Part shown: piece by piece, positions 59,392-64,000 of the stretch | How the letters are laid out: each line of letters opens with the position of its first letter | Position numbering within the stretch: the first letter of the stretch is position 1 | Assembly: GCA_947652115.1 (NCBI GenBank) | Contig: OX393565.1 | Location: forward strand, 9,618,129 to 9,682,128 | Length of the DNA stretch: 64,000 bases | Reading direction: 5' to 3' | Source of the DNA: Blastomussa wellsi | Taxonomy: Eukaryota; Cnidaria; Anthozoa; Scleractinia; Plerogyridae | Program-made: the position numbers and the translations under genes | The notes under the pieces: model-generated | What the model was told of the DNA's origin: nothing | What the model saw: only the letters and a program-made list of their open reading frames with translations | Databases searched by the model: none

Positions 59392-60093
59392 ATGGCGGCC
59401 GGTGCGAGTTTCACTTTGGAACAAGTGTTAGAGGAAGTTTGCTCAGACGTTGAAAGTGGTGACAACTCCCAAGAACCGGATTGTAGCCTTGAAGATGTCA
59501 TAAAACTTTCTGTGAACAACTTCCGTCCTTTGAGACGGCTTTTGGACGATTACTACACCTTTCATTTGGAGGCGAGTAGCTGTTTGGAGAATGTCTTCAA
59601 TAGGCATGAAGCCGAAAGGAATAATATGGAAAGAGTTTTGTTGTCAAGAGCAAGTGTTTGGCCGATGATCAACACAGAAGTTTTGATGTGGGTGAAATGC
59701 ATTAATCGGCGAATGCTAGCCACCCCCAAGGCTAGAGACCCGTGGTGCATTGAGATAAAACGTGATCTTCCTTAGGAAATATTCATCCACATCAGGGATG
59801 CAATCAGAAAAGGAGTTTCAGCATTTGGAGTGTCAGCAGAGGACTCTGTTGTAAAATTTACTCAAGGGAAGCGCTTGTTCCGTGATTTTTCTAAATTATG
59901 TGGTCTTACACAAAGTGAAATTAAGGCTAAGCTGAAGAAAACCTTCCGTGGAAATCGAAAGAATTTCAAAGCAGAAGTACTAGTGGATGAGCACAAGCCT
60001 TTTGTAATTTGTTATGATCACAAGCGAATGAAGGTTACTGTGACATGCTGTTATGGATGCTGGAATGAATTCGGGTACGGATTTCACAGTTAG
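59392..60093 (+). pseudogene. Unrecognised gene with one in-frame TAG
   Basis: It starts at an ATG in good context (acaatatggcggcc). A frame of 127 codons stops at TAG (59773-59775), yet the same register stays open to 60093 with normal composition: Lys/Arg-rich, and a CCYGCW motif near the end. That pattern suggests a gene of about 233 codons broken by one nonsense change, or an intron I cannot place: the bases gatcttccttag resemble a splice acceptor but no matching donor is near. I do not recognise the family. It is divergent from the BEL/Pao fragment, 43 bp away. Confidence 0.45.
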
Positions 60094-60357
60094 ACAGTGC
60101 ATGATTTGACTCTGATCAGAAGGAAAAGGTGATTTAAGAAAAGGGATTTACACTCCAAACAGTACCTTGTCACTATAATTATATTGTAAAATAAATTGAG
60201 TTTAGTTCCTGTTATACACAAATGAACAGATGTCCGGAAGTGTTTTTTCAAAAATGTTTTCAATAATTTCATGAGAACAGAAAAGTTGCACTATGAGTTC
60301 AGTTTAACAACTTTATTTTAAAATGAATAATGTTTTCATACAAATTGACAATACTGA
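60094..60357. other. Short intergenic stretch
   Basis: AT-rich sequence between convergent genes, with no feature recognised. Confidence 0.4.
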
Positions 60358-60917
60358 TTTATAAAGATAAATGAAAGCCTCAACAATAAAATACATTATT
60401 TTTAGAAACATTGCTTTCTGTTCTGTCTGAAAACTTTCTCGCCAATTTAATCTGAATTGGATGAGTTAGTGACAAATCTATAAATGCTGTTAACCCAGCA
60501 TGGTATATAAACATAACTTACAAACTAATGCCTTAGCTACTTAAGCTACCTAGCTAAACCAGATGCAATTTTCCCCTGGTTGACACTTTCATGTATGAGT
60601 GACAAGAGGTTATCACTACAAAAGTAACAGGCTGTGTATGTGAAAGATAATTTAAAGCCTCAACAATAAAATGCATTATCTTTAGAAACATTGCTTTCTT
60701 TTCTGTCTGAAAACTTTCTCACCAATTTAATCTGAATTGGATGAGTTAGTGATAAATCTATAAATGCTGTTAACCCAGCATGGTGTATAAACATAACTTA
60801 CAAACTAATGCCTTAGCTACTTAAGCTACTTAGCTAAACCAGATACAATTTTCCCCTGTTTGACACTTTCATGTATGAGTGACAAGAGGTTATCACTACA
60901 AAAGTAACAGGCTGTGT
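60358..60917. repeat. 280-bp tandem duplication of a gene 3' end
   Basis: 60358-60637 and 60638-60917 are near-identical direct copies. Each holds the last codons, stop and 3' UTR of the large minus-strand gene, so a second, detached C-terminus lies downstream of the real one. Confidence 0.9.
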
Positions 60918-63900
60918 CTGCGGGATCTGCTTTCTGCAATCCACAATAGCAGTAACAAGAGTCATTGAAAACCCTGGGAGGTATGTAAACACTTTTGCTT
61001 GGGGTATAGGAACAAGGCTCATAGCCTTGTTCTGGTAACCATATCAGCATGACAAACTCATGCTTGAATATATCTTCCCACCTTTGCTGGTATGTGGTGT
61101 TAACACTTAACCTGTGCAATGCAATATGTTTCGCTTCCCTCCCCTCCATTGTGACTGTTAAAAGGCCCTGCTTGTAGATGTCATAAACTTGATTAGCATG
61201 CACAGGCAAAACATGACCAATGGTCCAAATAGTTGGGTTTACTGCAGATGGTAAAAACATTGCATTAGCTCTGTAGTATTCCTCTGCTAAGGATTTAAGT
61301 TTAGTAAGATCTGTTTCCTGGACTTCAAATCTGTTAAATATTGAACAACAGTCCCTCAATCTGATCCCAATATAAACTAATGTCAACACTGTCTGTCTTT
61401 GCTTCTTACTGTCTCCCTCCCTGCTCAACACCTTTATGAGCCTCATAAAATTGTGGCAAAAAGACCTTGACTCCTTCCCAGTGAAACGGTACTGCAAATC
61501 CCCCTGTTTTCCTTGGGTTTCGTCGAACCATTTTTTTACTTTTGTGGCTAAACGTTTTGCCTTAACCTCATACTGAAGGGCAGTTACAACATTTGCAAAA
61601 CAACTATCTTCTGGAACATCTGAAAATGCTTTGTGTGATGGCAGTATCTTTGATTTTCCAATGGATTCCTTCAGAAGGGCTTTAAAAAAGTACTGCCATG
61701 CATTATTTTTCAAATGCAGCGGTTCCACATGGGCCTTATCAATGAGTTTCCCAACTAGAGGAGTAAACTCTTGCCGGCTCTTTTGACGAGCAATGAAATC
61801 AGTCACTTTTGCCCTTTTCGTTTTCTCAGTCCCTGGTTTTCCCTGGAGTGAAATCTTAAATTTTTCAACACTTTCAGCTACCTTAACCCTTTGTTGAAAA
61901 GGCCATGGCCTCCACTTACATGAAGGATCACTTCCAAATCTCCCTTGCAAGTCAGTGTAATCATTTGTGCTTGCATTCCCAAATGAAGAAAAGAAGGTTG
62001 CTGAATTGGTAAGCTCCCCGCCAAGCATTGCCAGCATCTTCATATCATTGGGTAGCTCTTTAAACCTAAATGTTACATGCAGATCATTTATTGTAAACAC
62101 CTTTCCCTCCAAGTCTACCATTTGTTTACATACTGCTTGGACATACTTTTTGACGACCAGTGAAGATTCCTCACAATTAGCTCCAAATATCAAAAAGTTG
62201 TTAGAGCTGGAGGCTAAGCTGATTAGGAATGAGCATGCAGTCTCATTCTTACCAAAGGGACAGCCGTCCCCTCCGAATGCAATCAGGAAAGTACCTTCCA
62301 TCTCGCCAAACCATTTCAAGGCGTCTTTGCGTGAATTTTGCACTTTTAAATAAAAGCTTGCCAATCTAGGTAGATATTCCCTTAAATCTCTAAAGCATCC
62401 CCTGGTGTGTTCATCCTCTATGTATGGAGCAAATTCATCCTTGATTGAATGAATTGTCCCTATATCAATTTTATTTACTTCCTTGATTAGGTTGCTATAT
62501 GTGAGCAACTTTGGTATGGGACACTTTGACATGAATGTTATGGCTGTTTTCCCACCTCGTTTCTTTTCACTACACTTCATAGTGGACACCAGTCTAACAG
62601 ACTGGTATTTTCGTTTTCCCATCACACCACCAGTATAGTAAGTAGCTATACTTCTTAAAATATTATCCCTAGAATTTTGAAAGCCTTTCAGTTCCTGTTT
62701 TTGCTTTTTGTCAATTATGTAGCTTGTTACCTTAGCATTACTTAATACATAGTTTCCTAGATCACTAGTCTTGCATCTTTTTTGGAGAGTGTCAAAGAGG
62801 CCATCAAGTGCAGGCCGTTTGTTACTCTTAGTAGCTCCATGTATCTGCGATGCCTGTGCAAATGTTTCAGTTTCTTCAAAAAGATGTTTGTGCTGTGCAA
62901 CTTGGACTTTCAAGGGATGTTGGTGATACCACTCGCTTCTTCCCCTGAAAATAAAATGATACCAATATTATTAACACCTTTTAATGTGCTAAAATAATGC
63001 ATTTACCAGTTCTAACCATTTCTTTTCAGATATTTTTTTGGAGAAAGCTAAAACAGTGTTAACATGGTTCTTTATGAACACAGTTTTCTCATGAAATTAT
63101 TTAGTCAATTTACTATATAAATATAATAATAAAATGTAGATAGTCAGTACAAAAATTGTCAAATTACACCCATCCTAGTATGATATAATAACACAAATGT
63201 TACCTTTGTGCTAAGCTTAGCAGACAAACTTTCAGATGTTTCTTTAAGTTCAGTTACCTAAGAAATGACCAGAAATAATCAGTTTACAATTACTTATTAA
63301 CATTTCTTCCCCAATTACAATAAAAAATATCAGATTATGTAGAGAGAATCTACCATCTGATAGTAATTAATTCGGTGGCTCAAATTATAATCAAATCAAA
63401 TAATATGGGACTAAAATATAAGCAACAGTGTTTGTACCGACAAACAACTTAAAGTGTTTATAAAATAACAAAAGAACAGCAGAGTAAACTGAGCAGGAAA
63501 GACTACTGAGGCAAAAATTGGCTAGGGTCTACATACTGGTACTGTATAATTTTAAGCTTGTAGCATCTTAAACTTAACTCACAAAATAAGCTTACCTTCT
63601 CATTCAACCGGCGGACCTTTTGTTGCTCAACTTTTATTTCTGAAAGAGCACTTGCCTTTTCCTTGGCTAGTTGAACGGCAATGTCACGTTTGGCTTTCAT
63701 AAACCGACCGACAGCGAAGCGCTTGTGTACTCTGGGCATGTTCCTCACTGCTGTGGCTAACAGACCGTAGCCAATTTTTGCCTCAGTAGTCTTTCTTGCA
63801 CAGATTAACCGCTGCAAACCAATCCCATGTTTACAATATCATGAGAATACGAGACGCAGTGCGTATGAAATAACGACGATTTTCGAATTACTTTAAGACA

Positions 63901-64000
63901 TTTCAAAGCAACGAAAAACATACGATTCTTACCAAGAGATTGAACAAGCCATGAATCATCTTTTCAGGTCTGTATTGACAAATCCAAAGAATTGTATTGA
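60826..64000 (-). CDS. Multi-exon gene of a cnidarian-expanded unknown family (5' end outside window)
   Basis: Exons on the minus strand: about 63933 to beyond 64000, 63596-63811, 63204-63257 and a large exon 60826-62944, with AG/GT boundaries. The short exons encode a basic segment and a Lys/Glu heptad stretch (EIKVEQQKVRRLNEK). The last gives about 700 residues with FGGDGCPFGK near residue 213, a KSRQEFTP block, GREAKHIALHRLS and a final cysteine cluster (CYCYCGLQ, CYFC) that probably binds zinc. I recall many coral and mollusc paralogues of unknown function, perhaps transposon-derived. The simplest junction at 62944 does not keep phase; an acceptor 13 bases further in would. The large exon is uninterrupted. 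Confidence 0.6.

Noticed and set aside
61967..62353. 128-codon plus-strand frame within the large minus-strand exon
   Set aside because: It is the complement of a long conserved coding exon, with no independent support.

Overview
This is animal nuclear DNA, most likely from an anthozoan cnidarian such as a coral. That is an inference from gene style and families: spliced genes with GT/AG introns, PIF/Harbinger, R2, BEL/Pao and CR1/L2-like elements, an F54H12.2-like virus-derived gene cluster, and large gene families that I recall mainly from cnidarian genomes. Nothing is organised like a bacterial or organellar genome.

Bases 1-38261 are one tandem array. A unit of 6716-6719 bp repeats head to tail with near identity: one left-truncated unit, then five full ones. 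Each unit reads, left to right: (i) a short AT-rich palindromic stretch; (ii) a complete 3017-bp PIF/Harbinger transposon with 24-bp inverted repeats and a TAA target duplication, carrying an intact Myb/SANT-like gene (+) and a nuclease gene (-) stopped by one shared TAG; (iii) an antisense, frameshifted, 3'-truncated R2 retrotransposon that still carries exactly 28 nt of 28S rRNA gene sequence at its 5' end, although no rDNA is present; (iv) one host-like terminal exon (+). The array stops inside the 3' UTR of the last exon copy, and single-copy DNA follows.

Bases 38867-46720 (-) hold a spliced, Kolobok-like DDE transposase-type gene. Its 5' half is triplicated in tandem (about 2.1 kb each), and each copy carries different lesions. 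A TTAA-flanked MITE-like element follows (46998-47816). Bases 47914-53465 (-) are a decayed virus-like element with an F54H12.2-like capsid-type protein and small minor-capsid-like ORFs, interrupted by a 5'-truncated CR1/L2-like reverse transcriptase ending in GATAA repeats.

Bases 53466-57990 are repeat-rich: a 52-bp duplication, a broken cysteine-rich gene, 20-bp and about 33-bp minisatellites and a 200-bp satellite. A BEL/Pao integrase fragment (57991-59349, -) abuts an orphan piece of that satellite. At the right edge are a small gene with one in-frame stop (59392-60093, +) and a multi-exon gene of a cnidarian-expanded unknown family (60826 to beyond 64000, -) whose 3' end is duplicated.

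The window is mostly transposon biology in layers: R2 landing outside rDNA, Harbinger insertion beside it, array amplification, and later exchange between units. No coordinated metabolic or defence pathway was found.
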